Shown: in pieces, positions 7,689 through 15,894 of the stretch
Layout: each line of letters begins with the position of its first letter
Numbering within the stretch: the stretch's first letter is position 1
Assembly (NCBI RefSeq): GCF_009877425.1
Contig: NZ_WXEY01000013.1
Location: 1-64,000, forward strand
Direction: 5' to 3'
DNA from: Heliomicrobium undosum
Lineage (GTDB): Bacteria; Bacillota; Desulfitobacteriia; Heliobacteriales; Heliobacteriaceae
DNA: 64,000 nucleotides
The notes under the pieces: generated by a model
What the model was told of the DNA's origin: nothing
Seen by the model: the letters and a program-made list of their open reading frames with translations, nothing else
Database searches by the model: none
Program-made: the position numbers and the translations under genes

Positions 7689-8463
7689 CGTGGAACCTCC
7701 CTGCTTCACGACTTCCGCTGCGGACGATCGTCGCCGCCAGGGCCGCCGCGCCGAATCCATTGTCGATATTGACGACACCGACGCCGAGGGCGCAGGAGTT
7801 CAGCATGCCCAGCAACGCCGAGAGACCGCCGAAATTGGCGCCATAGCCGATGCTCGTCGGCACGGCCACGACAGGGATGTCCACCATGCCGGCGACGACG
7901 GAGGCCAGAGCGCCTTCCATGCCGGCGATGACGACGATCACCTGCGCCTCGTTCAGTTCATTCCGCTTTGATAACAGCCGGTGCAACCCGGCCACACCGA
8001 CGTCAAAGATCCGCTTCACCCGGCATCCCATGGCGAGAGCGCTGACAACCGCCTCCTCGGCAACCGGCAGGTCGGCCGTTCCCGCCGTGACGACAGCAAT
8101 GGTCCCGATGGGTCGGTCGTTTTCTTCCGGCACACGCAGGGTGATGGCCTGAGCCAGTTCGTGAAAGACCGCTTCGGGAACCTTGGCCTGCACAGCGGCA
8201 AAGGCTTCCGCCGTGCAGCGCGTCGCCAGCACCGGCAGACCCGTCTGGGCCAATCGCTCGAAGATGGCCGCCGTCTGTTCCGGCCGTTTGCCGAGGCCGA
8301 AGATGACTTCAGGAAAACCCTGGTTGATGGCCCGGTAGTGATCGACCTTGGCAAAACCGATATCCTCATAGGGCCAACCTTTCAGCCGATCGACGGCCTC
8401 TTCCACAGGCATCTGCCCGTCCTGGACCGCCCGCAACAGATGGGTCAGCCTCGAATGATCCAT
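7681..8463 (-). CDS. larB: Nickel pincer cofactor biosynthesis protein LarB
   Basis: LarB carboxylates and hydrolyses nicotinate adenine dinucleotide to pyridinium-3,5-biscarboxylate mononucleotide, the first step to the nickel pincer cofactor. The 260-residue protein has the AIR-carboxylase-like (PurE-like) C-terminal half: IAVVTAGTADLPVAEEA, later VIAGMEGALASVVAG and VPTSIGYGANFGG. The length is normal. ATG 8463 follows GGGAGGA. The stop overlaps the larC start by eight bases, which points to coupled translation. A pair of 15-bp direct repeats lies 84-119 bases upstream. Confidence 0.95.
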   Translation of the reverse strand: MDHSRLTHLLRAVQDGQMPVEEAVDRLKGWPYEDIGFAKVDHYRAINQGFPEVIFGLGKRPEQTAAIFERLAQTGLPVLATRCTAEAFAAVQAKVPEAVFHELAQAITLRVPEENDRPIGTIAVVTAGTADLPVAEEAVVSALAMGCRVKRIFDVGVAGLHRLLSKRNELNEAQVIVVIAGMEGALASVVAGMVDIPVVAVPTSIGYGANFGGLSALLGMLNSCALGVGVVNIDNGFGAAALAATIVRSGSREAGRFHDV

Positions 8464-8546
8464 GGAAACCGACTCCTCCCGACAAGTTCAATCCTTATCA
8501 TACCACAGATGTAGCAGTATGTAGTCTGCTGGCAATTATTCGGCGA

Positions 8547-8582
8547 TTTGTCCACTTACGCTTTATGTTTGTCCGCTTACGC
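8547..8582 (-). repeat. Pair of 15-bp direct repeats upstream of larB
   Basis: On the minus strand GCGTAAGYGGACAAA occurs at 8568-8582 and 8547-8561, start-to-start 21 bp, that is two helical turns. It lies between the larA terminator and larB. A related sequence (13 of 15 bases) sits at 14153-14167 after the ggt gene. An operator is possible. Confidence 0.4.
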
Positions 8583-8584
8583 AT

Positions 8585-8633
8585 AAAAAAGAAGCTTCTG
8601 AAGAGAAGCGCCCTCCCTTTGCAGAGAGGGCGC
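8585..8633 (-). terminator. Intrinsic terminator after larA
   Basis: An 8-bp GC stem (8608-8615 with 8626-8633) is followed on the minus strand by a second short AGAAGCTTCT dyad and six T (8585-8590). It lies 100 bases after the larA stop, suggesting that larA and larBC can be separate transcripts. Confidence 0.6.
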
Positions 8634-8734
8634 AACGTTATTGGACGTTATTGTCTGAAGCATTTTCATCTCAAGCGCTTGTTCCAAAGCTTTTTTTCTA
8701 ACTGACCAGCCAGCCTTTCGGCAGCCTGCCCGTG

Positions 8735-10009
8735 CTATCCGACGATGACGCCGACGCCGTCGGGGATGACGGTGATCTCTGCATCATCGCCCTTGATGGC
8801 TTTGGCCATGGTCAGGGCTTCTTCGAGCGTTTCGGCGTAGTCGAGGTGCATGTCGCGGAAACGGCCTGCCAGTTTTGGGTCGCTGACCATGATCACCTTG
8901 TACTTGATCAGCATGCGGCAGAGGATCTGCGATTCCCACTGGTCAGCCGGCGTGTCTTCCTTGGCCGTCGACAGGAAGGTGTCCATGGCGGCCTGGGGAG
9001 AGGGGAAGTCGGCCAACTGGTGATAGAAGTCCTCGCCGCCGAGCCCGTCGGAGCAGCCGGCGACCATGATGATGACGGCGCCCGGCTTGGCCGTCGCCTC
9101 TGCCGCCGTCATGCCTTTGACAGCTTGGTACAGGTTCTGGTCGAGGGGATAGCCACCGTTCGTGGAGATGACGATATCGCCGGGGATCGGCTTGGCGGCC
9201 ACCAGTTCACGGACAAAGGCACAGCCTTTGAGGTGGGCCTCGACGGTGTGGCCTGCCACTGCGTAGATGATCTCTTTTTTGGCGTTGATCACTACGTTGA
9301 GGACAAAGGCCAACTTGGCCTTTTCCGCGGCGAAGAGCATATCGCGGTGGATCGGGTTGTTTTCCAGGTTCCCCGTGCGGGCATAGGGGCTGGAGATAAA
9401 GGTGGAGTTGTGGTTGTACATGACGGTCTTGCGGGAGGCGACACCGGGGAGGACGCTCTTGCGGCCGCCGGAGAAGCCGGCGAAGAAGTGGGGCTCAATG
9501 AAGCCGTCAGCCAGGAGCAGGTCGGCCTCGACGGCCAGCTTGTTCACCCACAACTCGCCGCCGGAAGGCAGAATACCCAAGAAGGCCATGTCCTCGTCTT
9601 TTTCGGAGAGGTGATTGACGATCTTGACCTCGTCGACGACCTTTTGGCCGAACTTGGCCAGCAGTTCCTCGTCGGTGGTCGGGCGGTGCATGCCGGTGGC
9701 GACCAGGATGGTCACATCGGCGTCAGGGTTGCCCTTTTTGATCTCTTCGAGCATGAGCGGGATATTGATATGGCTCGGCACAGGGCGGGTATGATCGCTC
9801 GAGATGATGACGATATTCTTCTTGCCCTTGACAAGTTCCGACAAGGGCGGCGAGGCGATGGGATTGGCCAGCGCACGGCGGACGATCTCTTCCTGGGTTC
9901 CATCCGGGGTGTATTCGTGGTTCTCCGGGGTCAGCAGGCGGACCTTGGGGCCCGGTTCCAAGGGAAGATCCAGGTAGGTCTTATGATAGGGCAGCTTAAT
10001 CAAAAACAT
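8735..10009 (-). CDS. larA: Nickel-dependent lactate racemase family protein LarA
   Basis: LarA uses the nickel pincer nucleotide to interconvert D- and L-lactate by hydride transfer. The 424-residue protein keeps every catalytic residue known from the Lactiplantibacillus enzyme, even with the same numbers: Arg75 (SDHTRPVPS), His108 (GMHRP), His174 (EPHFFAG), the cofactor-linked Lys184 (GGRKSVLPG) and His200 (YNHN). LarA homologues act on various 2-hydroxy acids, so lactate is the likely but not proven substrate. It is transcribed ahead of larB and larC, with a terminator and 270 bases between. No larE (sulfur transferase) and no lactate dehydrogenase or permease gene is in the window. Confidence 0.93.
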   Translation of the reverse strand: MFLIKLPYHKTYLDLPLEPGPKVRLLTPENHEYTPDGTQEEIVRRALANPIASPPLSELVKGKKNIVIISSDHTRPVPSHINIPLMLEEIKKGNPDADVTILVATGMHRPTTDEELLAKFGQKVVDEVKIVNHLSEKDEDMAFLGILPSGGELWVNKLAVEADLLLADGFIEPHFFAGFSGGRKSVLPGVASRKTVMYNHNSTFISSPYARTGNLENNPIHRDMLFAAEKAKLAFVLNVVINAKKEIIYAVAGHTVEAHLKGCAFVRELVAAKPIPGDIVISTNGGYPLDQNLYQAVKGMTAAEATAKPGAVIIMVAGCSDGLGGEDFYHQLADFPSPQAAMDTFLSTAKEDTPADQWESQILCRMLIKYKVIMVSDPKLAGRFRDMHLDYAETLEEALTMAKAIKGDDAEITVIPDGVGVIVG

Positions 10010-10131
10010 CGACCCCTTTTCGTGATAGTGGTGACAAAGTTATTATAACGAAAGAAAGGGTCTTTCGGAAGAAGCGAAAAGCAGTGAAGGCACAAGAAAT
10101 TGCTACAAGAGCGCAAAGGAGTGGTGAAAAC

Positions 10132-11064
10132 GTGTTAGAATATAATGTAAAAAGCGGAATTAAAAGGTATATCAGAAGGAAACACGTGGTTCTTCAAGTT
10201 CGACGAGCAACATCGGAAATAGAGAAACGGTGCGATAGCATCCCGAATCTGGTTCGCGCTTCTGGCTTAGTACTCTGGATAGACACCTGGATTAGAGATT
10301 CTATACAAGAGAATCGAAATGAAAGAATCGAGGTTCCTGCTGTGGAACAGTCTGACGCGCTGTTGCAAGTGGATATCCGCCGGGCCGGATACGGCGAAAA
10401 AAAAGAGGCGATCCGGAACATCCGCTTTTCCCTTCGACCAGGAGAGATGATGGGGCTCATCGGCGCCAACGGCGCCGGTAAAAGCACCACGATCAAAGCC
10501 ATCCTGGGCCTTCTGCCCGAGTTGGACGGCGCGGTCCGCATCGGCGGAAAGGGAAGGCGTCTGGCCTACGTGCCGGAACAACCCATTTATTATGAAGAAC
10601 TCACCTTGTGGGAGCACCTGGAATTGGCGGCGGCGGCCCACGGCCTCCCGCAGGATGCCTTCCGGGAGCGTGCCGTTTCGCTGCTGCACCGCTTTCGCAT
10701 GGACCATGTGCGCGACCACCTGCCGGAAAGCTTCTCCAAGGGCATGCAGCAGAAGATGATGCTGGCCCTGGCCTTCCTGCTCGAACCGGAGGTGCTTATC
10801 GTCGACGAACCTTTCGTCGGCTTGGACCCCCGGGCCACGCTGGATCTCCTGAACCAACTTCAGGAGGCGCGCCGCCGGGGCGCCGGCGTGCTCATGTCCA
10901 CCCATGTCCTCGACACGGCAGAAAAAATCTGTGACACCTTCACCCTCATCGACGACGGATGCGTCGTCGCCTGCGGTACGTTGGCGCAACTGCGCGAGCA
11001 GAGCCGTCTTGGGGGCGGTTCCCTCTTCGACTGTTTCCATGCGTTGTTGGAGAATGAACCATGA
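10132..11064 (+). CDS. ABC transporter ATP-binding protein, EcsA-like
   Basis: From about residue 73 onward this is a complete ABC ATPase: Walker A GANGAGKST, Q-loop region YVPEQPIYYEEL, signature SFSKGMQQK, Walker B VLIVDEPFVGLD and the switch His in STHVLD. It resembles EcsA, the ATPase partner of EcsB, which affects exoprotein processing and membrane peptide stress in bacilli. GTG 10132 has AAAGGAG ten bases upstream and is chosen here. The first 70 residues after it are AT-rich in codons and match nothing I know in the family; an alternative GTG at 10342, with a weak GAGG, would give a normal-length protein of about 240 residues. The stop overlaps the EcsB-like gene by four bases. Confidence 0.85.
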   Translation: MLEYNVKSGIKRYIRRKHVVLQVRRATSEIEKRCDSIPNLVRASGLVLWIDTWIRDSIQENRNERIEVPAVEQSDALLQVDIRRAGYGEKKEAIRNIRFSLRPGEMMGLIGANGAGKSTTIKAILGLLPELDGAVRIGGKGRRLAYVPEQPIYYEELTLWEHLELAAAAHGLPQDAFRERAVSLLHRFRMDHVRDHLPESFSKGMQQKMMLALAFLLEPEVLIVDEPFVGLDPRATLDLLNQLQEARRRGAGVLMSTHVLDTAEKICDTFTLIDDGCVVACGTLAQLREQSRLGGGSLFDCFHALLENEP

Positions 11065-12557
11065 TCACAGCCGACAGTCTCTTTCTCCGCCGCCTGCGAT
11101 CGGAATGGCGTTTTCAGTACGACCTCTGGAAAACGGTCGTCGACTGGACCATCGCCCTCTATCTCATCATCCCCGCCCTGCTCCTTTTCGCCGACGCCTA
11201 CCGTTCCTGGTGGCTCGCGCCGCCCCTTTGGCTCGCCGGCCTCCCTGCGGTGATTCCCCAGAGCCTGCTCCTCCTGTTCATCTTCACTGGCCGCATGCGC
11301 ATCTTTGTGGAGGAGGCAGACCACCTTTTCCTGCTTCGTCAACGATCCTGGCACAGGCGCATCGTGGCGCTTGGTATCTTCTATTCGCTCGGCAAAGAGC
11401 TTCTGCTGACGGTCCTGCTCTTTTTGCTGCTGGCGCCCTTTCTCACAACCGGCTACGGGCTGGCCGTCAGCCAAATCGCGCTTTTGATCGGTGTCACCTT
11501 CCTCTTTCGCGCCGTGATGGCGCTGAGCCGGCAACTGCTCACGTTGCGCTATGCCGACTGGAAAGGGACCTTGCTCTTTTTCCTTCTCTTTTCGCTGGCT
11601 GGTCTGCTCTTCCGAACGGAACTGGTCGCGCTAGCCGGTCCTCCGCTCGCGCCCACCGTCTTCGCCGGTTGGGGCAGTTCCTCGATTCTGGAAAAACCGA
11701 ACGGTCCCGGCGTTCCGCCGACGCTTCAAGATTTGTCGATTCCGTCGCCCCAGGATCGTGCTCCCCAGGATCAGGCGCCCCTCGACGGAGTGTATCCGGC
11801 GCCTCCCTCACACCTCGCCCGCAATCAGGCGGACCCTTCCGCTATCGCGGGGACTGTGGAAGGCGGCCACATCGACGTCATCGCAGCCACGACCGTGATC
11901 GCCCTGACCGTCCTGCTCGGCTATCTGATCCGGCTGCGCCTCAACTGGAAAGGTCACTTCTTCCACGACGTCGCCCGGGAGAGACAGGAGCGGCTGCGCT
12001 ACGCCGCCCTGATCCTGAACGCCGCCGGCTTTCGCTTTCGCAAACCCAACCGGCGCAGACAGCGTCCCATCGCCTTTCGCCGTTCCAACGCGCTCTTTCG
12101 TCGCCGCGCCGCCGTCGACATCCTGACTGAGGCCTGCCTGAAGACGGTGCTGCGCAGCCGCTCCCGTCTCTCCCAGTACGGCCAGATGACCCTCCTGGGG
12201 TTGTTCGCCGTCACCATCGCGTCGGGACTGTGGAAGTGGGCGCTCTGGATCGGCGCGATCGTTGTGATGACCCAATGGACGGGATACTACTGGAAAGAGA
12301 CGATCCATGCCGAGTTCGTCCAGCTTTTCCGCTGGACCGTCTCCGACCAGCGGCTGGCAGCGGAACGCGCTCTCTTTCTGCTGAGTCTTCCGTCGTTGCT
12401 CCTCATCAGCGCCGTCGCCGGGTTTCAAAGCTTCTCTTGGCTTGGCGCCGCTGCCGCCTTGCCCTTGGGCTCCTTTGCCGGATACGTCACCGCCAACATG
12501 ATCTCTTACTTTGGAGTGATTCATCATGAACAACCGGCACAAGAAACTGACCTTTGA
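11061..12557 (+). CDS. ABC transporter permease, EcsB-like
   Basis: The 498-residue protein overlaps the ATPase stop (ATGA), as expected for an ABC pair. It has about eight or more hydrophobic segments. The N-terminus (FLRRLRSEWRFQYDLWKTVVDW, then transmembrane helices) and the C-terminal RWTVSDQRLAAERALFLLSL-type segments fit EcsB. Members are usually near 400 residues; the extra length comes from a Pro/Gln-rich loop of about 70 residues near 215-280 (PQDRAPQDQAPLDG) between membrane parts. EcsAB-type exporters are reported to affect secreted and membrane protein processing; the substrate is not known here. The gene runs 32 bases into ggt. Confidence 0.8.
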   Translation: MITADSLFLRRLRSEWRFQYDLWKTVVDWTIALYLIIPALLLFADAYRSWWLAPPLWLAGLPAVIPQSLLLLFIFTGRMRIFVEEADHLFLLRQRSWHRRIVALGIFYSLGKELLLTVLLFLLLAPFLTTGYGLAVSQIALLIGVTFLFRAVMALSRQLLTLRYADWKGTLLFFLLFSLAGLLFRTELVALAGPPLAPTVFAGWGSSSILEKPNGPGVPPTLQDLSIPSPQDRAPQDQAPLDGVYPAPPSHLARNQADPSAIAGTVEGGHIDVIAATTVIALTVLLGYLIRLRLNWKGHFFHDVARERQERLRYAALILNAAGFRFRKPNRRRQRPIAFRRSNALFRRRAAVDILTEACLKTVLRSRSRLSQYGQMTLLGLFAVTIASGLWKWALWIGAIVVMTQWTGYYWKETIHAEFVQLFRWTVSDQRLAAERALFLLSLPSLLLISAVAGFQSFSWLGAAAALPLGSFAGYVTANMISYFGVIHHEQPAQETDL

Positions 12558-14154
12558 CCCTCTCCATCACCCCTACCCCTCCCGGCGGTTCACCGTCTTC
12601 GGCCGCCGGGGCATGGTCGCCGCCTCTCACCCTCTGGCTGCCCAGAGCGGACTGCAGGCGCTGCAACAGGGCGGCAACGCCGTCGACGCCGCTGTGGCTG
12701 CCGCCGCTTGCCTGACCGTGGTGGAACCCACCTCAAACGGCATCGGCGGCGATGCCTTCGCCCTCGTCTGGCATCAGGGCAAACTCTACGGCTTAAACGC
12801 CAGCGGACCGTCACCGAAGCGGATCTCCCTCGACACTGTCCTTCGCGAAGGCTGTGGTGAGATGCCCGCCTACGGCTGGACACCCGTCAACGTGCCCGGC
12901 GCTCCGGCCGCCTGGGCGGAGCTGGCCCACCGCTTCGGCCGGCTGCCTCTCACGTTATCGCTGGCCCCGGCCATCGCCTATGCGGAAGAAGGGCATCCGG
13001 TAGCGCCGGTGGTGGGCCGCTACTGGCAGGCCGCCTTCCGGGAATACGCCCAAAACCTGCGGGGTGAAGCCTTCCGCCCCTGGTTCGATACCTTCGCGCC
13101 GAAGGGACGGGCTCCCGCCACCGGCGAGATCTGGCGCTCGCCCGACCACGCCCGCACGCTGCAGTCCATCGCCGAGAGCGGCGCCGCCTCCTTCTACCGG
13201 GGCGACCTGACCGAAAAGATCGACGCCTTTTCCCGGCAGACAGGCGGCTTCTTGCGCGGCGACGACCTGGAACGCTACCGGCCCGAGTGGGTCGATCCGA
13301 TCCGCATCGACTACAAGGGTTATCAGGTCTGGGAGATCCCGCCGAACGGCCACGGCATCGTCGCCCTGATGGCCCTCAACATCCTCAAAGGATTTGACTT
13401 CACCGAACGAGAGTCGGAAGCGGCCTACCACCATTCCATCGAGGCGCTCAAGCTGGCTTTTGCCGACGGAAAACGCTACATCGCCGATCCGCGCCGGATG
13501 ACCGTCTCTGTCGAAGACCTGCTCTCTGATGCTTACGCCGAGGAGCGGCGGCGGCAGATCGGCCCGAAGGCGCTGACACCGTCGCCTGGGATGCCCCACA
13601 GCGGCGGCACTGTCTACCTGGCCGCCGCCGACGGCGAGGGGACAATGGTCTCCTACATCCAGAGCAACTACATGGGCTTCGGCTCCGGTCTCGTCGTCCC
13701 CGGCACGGGGATCGCGCTGCACAACCGGGGACGCAACTTTTCCCTCGACCCTGCCCATCCCAACTGCCTGGAACCAGAAAAAAAGCCCTACCACACGATC
13801 ATCCCCGGCTTTCTCAGCAAGGGCGATCAGGCGGTAGGACCCTTCGGGGTCATGGGCGCGTTCATGCAGCCCCAAGGCCACGTGCAGGTCGTGCTGAACA
13901 CAGTCGACTTCGGGCTCAACCCGCAGGCGGCTCTCGACGCGCCGCGCTGGCAGTGGACAGAAGGAAAGCGCGTCGAGTTAGAGCCCGCCGTCCCGGAAGC
14001 GATCCGGGAGGCGCTGGCCCGGCGGGGTCATCACGTCTCGACATCGGCTGACCCGGCTTCCTTCGGGCGCGGCCAGATCATCTGGCGCGACGAGTCAGGG
14101 GTCCTCGCCGGCGGGACAGAGCCGCGGGCCGACGGCATGATCGCAGTATGGTAG
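12526..14154 (+). CDS. Gamma-glutamyltransferase family protein, YwrD-type
   Basis: The 542-residue protein belongs to the Ntn-hydrolase gamma-glutamyltranspeptidases, which self-cleave and then cut or transfer gamma-glutamyl groups. The N-terminal NAVDAAVAAAACLTVVEPTSNGIGGD is diagnostic. The cleavage Thr is expected in HSGGTVYLAAADGEG, giving a large chain of about 365 residues and a small one of about 175. The TVYL rather than TTHFS context and the QSNYMGFGSG segment match the YwrD subgroup. No signal peptide is seen, so it is probably cytoplasmic. The canonical PLSSMxP loop is absent, as in YwrD. It overlaps the end of the permease gene, so it is in that operon. Physiological substrate unknown. 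Confidence 0.88.
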   Translation: MNNRHKKLTFDPLHHPYPSRRFTVFGRRGMVAASHPLAAQSGLQALQQGGNAVDAAVAAAACLTVVEPTSNGIGGDAFALVWHQGKLYGLNASGPSPKRISLDTVLREGCGEMPAYGWTPVNVPGAPAAWAELAHRFGRLPLTLSLAPAIAYAEEGHPVAPVVGRYWQAAFREYAQNLRGEAFRPWFDTFAPKGRAPATGEIWRSPDHARTLQSIAESGAASFYRGDLTEKIDAFSRQTGGFLRGDDLERYRPEWVDPIRIDYKGYQVWEIPPNGHGIVALMALNILKGFDFTERESEAAYHHSIEALKLAFADGKRYIADPRRMTVSVEDLLSDAYAEERRRQIGPKALTPSPGMPHSGGTVYLAAADGEGTMVSYIQSNYMGFGSGLVVPGTGIALHNRGRNFSLDPAHPNCLEPEKKPYHTIIPGFLSKGDQAVGPFGVMGAFMQPQGHVQVVLNTVDFGLNPQAALDAPRWQWTEGKRVELEPAVPEAIREALARRGHHVSTSADPASFGRGQIIWRDESGVLAGGTEPRADGMIAVW

Positions 14155-14249
14155 TTTGTCCGGCTACGCCATGGTGCGAGATGGCATCCTTGGTCGCCGC
14201 ACTTTGCGGGCAGCGCAATATAAGCGCTTGCAGCGCGCGATAGGGGGAG

Positions 14250-14278
14250 TTCCCTCCCCTGTCGGAATATGTTAAAAT
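14250..14278 (+). promoter_or_regulatory. Putative extended -10 promoter of the DUF389 leader
   Basis: TGTTAAAAT at 14270-14278 gives an extended -10 box (TG-N-TAAAAT). The hexamer 17 bases upstream, TTCCCT, is poor. A GC-rich hairpin (14242-14260) overlaps the -35 region. Transcription would begin near 14285. Confidence 0.4.
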
Positions 14279-14284
14279 AACTAC

Positions 14285-14402
14285 AATCAAATATCTTTCA
14301 TCCGGCGCTGAGTTCCGCATGTAAGCGCCAAAAGTGCTTTCGCAGGATGATGTCGTTCGTCAAACACCCCAGCCACAGAACGGCAGGGGTGTTTTTTTTA
14401 TT
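14285..14402 (+). ncRNA. Structured 5' leader with terminator upstream of the DUF389 gene (riboswitch candidate)
   Basis: Nested complementary segments can form a three-way junction: outer helix 14299-14303 with 14345-14349 (CATCC/GGATG), inner arm 14304-14308 with 14325-14329 (GGCGC/GCGCC), and a short arm 14335-14337 with 14342-14344. An intrinsic terminator follows at once (14362-14402), then the gene's own ribosome-binding site. This is the architecture of a transcriptional riboswitch, but it matches no class I recognise. The alternative is that the terminator simply ends the ecs-ggt transcript. Confidence 0.4.
14362..14402 (+). terminator. Intrinsic terminator just before the DUF389 gene
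   Basis: A 9-bp stem AAACACCCC/GGGGTGTTT (14362-14370 with 14386-14394), extended by an inner GCC/GGC, is followed by a run of eight or more T. It ends 20 bases before the TTG start of the next gene. Confidence 0.85.
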
Positions 14403-14422
14403 TTTCGAAAGGGGGCGCCGCC

Positions 14423-15856
14423 TTGTTCAACGGATTGATCGACAAACTCCCCCAGGAGAAGATGCAGGCGATCTACGACGCCAACACCCGAGCCGCACGA
14501 GCCGACGGCTTTTTCTACCTGATGGTCTGCCTCTCTGGAACCGTTGCTACCCTGGGCTTGCTCACCAACAGCGCCGCCGTTATCATCGGCGCCATGCTCC
14601 TGGCGCCGCTCATGAACCCCATCGTCGCCGGCGCGCTGGCCATGACGATCGGCGACACGCAGATGCTCCGCCGTTCCGCCGTAGCCGAACTGAGCGGCGT
14701 CATCCTGGCCGTCGTACTCTCCACCTTCATCACCCTCATCTCGCCGACGCGGGAATTGACACCGGAAATCCTCGCCCGCACCCAGCCGACCCTCTTTGAC
14801 CTGCTCATCGCCTTCGCCTCCGGCGCAGCCGGCGCCTACACCCTCGCCTACCGCCCTGAATCGTCGGCCCTGCCTGGCGTGGCCATCGCTACGGCCCTCA
14901 TGCCGCCCCTCTGCGTCGTCGGCATCGGTTTCGCCTCCTACGATTACAGCGTCGTCTGGGGCGGATTCCTGCTCTTTTTGGCCAACTTGATCGCCATCAA
15001 CCTCGCCAGTTTCATCGTCTTCCGCCTGGCCGGTTTCACCACCCATTATGGCAACGACGAGTCCTTCGACCTGTCTGTGCGCCAGCGGCTGTTAATGTCG
15101 GCTGCCCTCTTCGTACTCATCTCTCTTCCCTTGGTAAGCATCATGCTAAAGGTGATCGACCACAACAATCTGGACAAGCTCGTGCGGGAATCGCTGACTG
15201 AAAACCTGCAGATTGTACCCAGGAGCGAACTCGTATCCTACAAAGCGGAGCGAAACACGGACGGTGTGACCGTCTCCGCCGTTGTGCGCACGCCGGGCAC
15301 ATTCAAGCCAGAACAAATCCGGGATATGGAAAACGTGCTGGAGTACACATTAAAAGCGCCTGTGGAAGTCCATTTGCAGACGGTCCGCGTCGCCGAGGTC
15401 ACCCGCCACCGCCTGTTCGATGTCGAACACCCGCTTCCCGGAACGGGTTCCGGCGCTGTGCCCGCTGAAGCGGCTTCAGGGGGGGCGTCGGATAGTCCGG
15501 CAGAGGGAGCGGACACCCCGGCCTTATCCCCGTCGGCATCGACCCAGACTGTAAAGCTGAACAACCCGGAAAAATTGATCGAAGACATCCTGGTGGAAAA
15601 AAGCAGGGTGTCCCCCGGTTTCCTCTGGCAGACCTTCTCCTTTTCCTACGACCGGGAGAAAGCTGCCTATGACGTTCGCCTGCTCATGCAACCCCAAGCC
15701 GAATGGACAGGCGATCTGCCACCGCTGTTGGCCGAACTGATGGAGGAGCGGCTGAAGCGCAAAGTCAACCTCACCGTCGAAAAGCCCAAGGCGCCCGAAG
15801 CGGCTGCGCCAGGCACGCCGGGAGAGGAACCGGCTGCAGCAAAAAGCGCCGGTTGA
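14423..15856 (+). CDS. DUF389 (TIGR00341-type) membrane protein
   Basis: The 477-residue protein starts at TTG 14423, eight bases after AAAGGGGG. It opens with the DUF389 membrane core: GLLTNSAAVIIGAMLLAPLMNPI, then GVAIATALMPPLCVVGIG, with about six helices up to residue 245. The C-terminal half is soluble and includes two copies of a small alpha/beta-like segment, near 265-330 and 375-450, separated by a Pro/Ser/Ala-rich linker. DUF389 members are poorly characterised and their transported substrate, if any, is unknown. The gene lies behind a structured leader with a terminator, so its expression may be conditional. Confidence 0.85.
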   Translation: MFNGLIDKLPQEKMQAIYDANTRAARADGFFYLMVCLSGTVATLGLLTNSAAVIIGAMLLAPLMNPIVAGALAMTIGDTQMLRRSAVAELSGVILAVVLSTFITLISPTRELTPEILARTQPTLFDLLIAFASGAAGAYTLAYRPESSALPGVAIATALMPPLCVVGIGFASYDYSVVWGGFLLFLANLIAINLASFIVFRLAGFTTHYGNDESFDLSVRQRLLMSAALFVLISLPLVSIMLKVIDHNNLDKLVRESLTENLQIVPRSELVSYKAERNTDGVTVSAVVRTPGTFKPEQIRDMENVLEYTLKAPVEVHLQTVRVAEVTRHRLFDVEHPLPGTGSGAVPAEAASGGASDSPAEGADTPALSPSASTQTVKLNNPEKLIEDILVEKSRVSPGFLWQTFSFSYDREKAAYDVRLLMQPQAEWTGDLPPLLAELMEERLKRKVNLTVEKPKAPEAAAPGTPGEEPAAAKSAG

Positions 15857-15894
15857 TCCAAACCTGCTCTGCCGTCCTCGGCGCCAGATGACAG

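Noticed and set aside
6186-7772. 528-codon plus-strand open frame opposite larC
   Set aside because: Shadow of larC; its repetitive Met/Pro region is only the complement of the His-rich linker.
8732-10048. 438-codon plus-strand open frame opposite larA
   Set aside because: It is the antisense shadow of larA; the larA frame has all catalytic residues, the antisense product is low-complexity Gly/Val/Asp sequence.
14299-14400. Fluoride (crcB) riboswitch upstream of DUF389
   Set aside because: The hairpin-AAAA-hairpin order is similar, but the conserved GATGG block and the CCTAC-type 3' pseudoknot strand are missing.
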